Below, piece by piece: positions 5,843 through 6,169 of a stretch of DNA of 6,169 bases. Where the stretch lies: positions 1-6,169 of the forward strand of contig CAISUR010000143.1 in assembly GCA_903888655.1 (NCBI GenBank), in the 5' to 3' direction. Both the position numbers and the translations under genes were made by a program. The notes under the pieces are model-generated. The model was not told the DNA's origin. It was given only the letters and a program-made list of their open reading frames with translations, and searched no databases. The first letter of the stretch is position 1. Each line of letters opens with the position of its first letter. The DNA is from an uncultured Bacteroidota bacterium (GTDB lineage: Bacteria; Bacteroidota; Bacteroidia; Flavobacteriales; Flavobacteriaceae).

Positions 5843-6169
5843 TTATTTTATCAGTTTTATTATTTCTTCAACGATGTCTTTTGTGGCGTTGGGTTTTGCT
5901 AAACTTTTGATGTTTTGGCTTAACTCTTTTTGCAAATTTTCATTTGAAATTAAATCTGAAAAAGTGTTTTCAAATTGATCATCCAATTCGTTTTCTTTGA
6001 CAAGGATTGCTCCTTTTTTATCTACAATTGCTTTTGCATTTTTGGTTTGATGATCTTCTGCAACATTTGGTGATGGAATGAAAATGGTTGGTTTTCCTAC
6101 CAAACACAACTCCGAAACAGATGATGCTCCCGCACGAGAAATCACAAAATCGGCTGCTGCATAAATCAA
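5843..6169 (-). CDS. murG: MurG, lipid II synthase, C-terminal part only (108 residues in window)
   Basis: MurG is the peripheral inner-membrane GT28 glycosyltransferase that moves GlcNAc from UDP-GlcNAc to lipid I, forming lipid II. Only the last third of a protein normally about 350-365 aa long is here; the rest lies beyond the right edge. The first codon in the window reads TTG as internal leucine, not a start. The donor-binding domain is recognisable: YAAADFVISRAGASSVSEL (3-21), GKPTIFIPSP (25-34) and EDHQTKNA (38-45). The Glu at 20 matches the conserved ribose-binding glutamate, and the His-Gln pair at 40-41 falls where E. coli MurG has its glutamine pair. The remaining segment is the charged C-terminal helix region. 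Its position directly before murC agrees with the usual flavobacterial gene order. Confidence 0.95.
   Translation of the reverse strand: MIYAAADFVISRAGASSVSELCLVGKPTIFIPSPNVAEDHQTKNAKAIVDKKGAILVKENELDDQFENTFSDLISNENLQKELSQNIKSLAKPNATKDIVEEIIKLIK

Noticed and set aside
6167..6169. A start codon for the right-edge gene at 6169
   Set aside because: The codon is TTG inside the MurG donor-binding domain (LIYAAADF), so it is an internal leucine of a gene cut by the window edge.

Overview
The window is the 3' half of a dcw (division and cell wall) cluster from a member of the Bacteroidota, most probably Flavobacterium or a close relative. All five recognisable genes lie on the minus strand, so transcription runs from high to low coordinates: murG (3' end only), murC, ftsQ, ftsA, ftsZ. 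The taxonomic call rests on several points. The FtsZ is very long (648 aa), with a large acidic linker and the C-terminal end LRSNNSFLHDNVD. FtsA and FtsQ are of flavobacterial type, and FtsQ ends in the VVC(S/T)K-like signature. The intergenic DNA is AT-rich, start sites lack a strong Shine-Dalgarno sequence, and there is a Bacteroidota-type promoter (TTG-N18-TAnnTTTG).

Layout, in order of transcription. The C-terminal 108 residues of MurG enter from the right edge (6169 to 5843). An 81-bp AT-rich spacer with a 19-bp tandem duplication and a perfect 11-bp inverted repeat leads to murC (ATG at 5761). A 91-bp spacer follows. It holds an unusually GC-rich palindromic patch and a 27-codon open frame that overlaps the murC stop as ATGA. 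Then come ftsQ (4329 to 3607), ftsA (ATG at 3578) and, after 125 bp, ftsZ (2061 to 115). ftsZ is followed by an intrinsic terminator (stem 65-90, U tract 56-61). A consensus promoter for the next, unseen gene is nested in that terminator. The left edge carries a short 7-bp tandem repeat.

How the genes work together. MurC adds L-alanine to UDP-MurNAc, the first cytoplasmic peptide-stem step. MurG adds GlcNAc to lipid I to make lipid II. FtsZ polymerises into the Z ring, FtsA tethers it to the membrane through a C-terminal amphipathic helix, and FtsQ is the bitopic periplasmic scaffold of the divisome. The cluster therefore couples precursor supply to septation.

Two starts need correction from the longest open frame: ftsA and murC both extend upstream to a TTG, but the family-consistent starts are internal ATGs. 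I see no mobile element, CRISPR array, RNA gene or novel multi-gene system. The points worth a second look are the promoter nested in the terminator, the structured spacers between genes, and the repeated aromatic/hydrophobic motif in the FtsZ linker and N-terminal tail.
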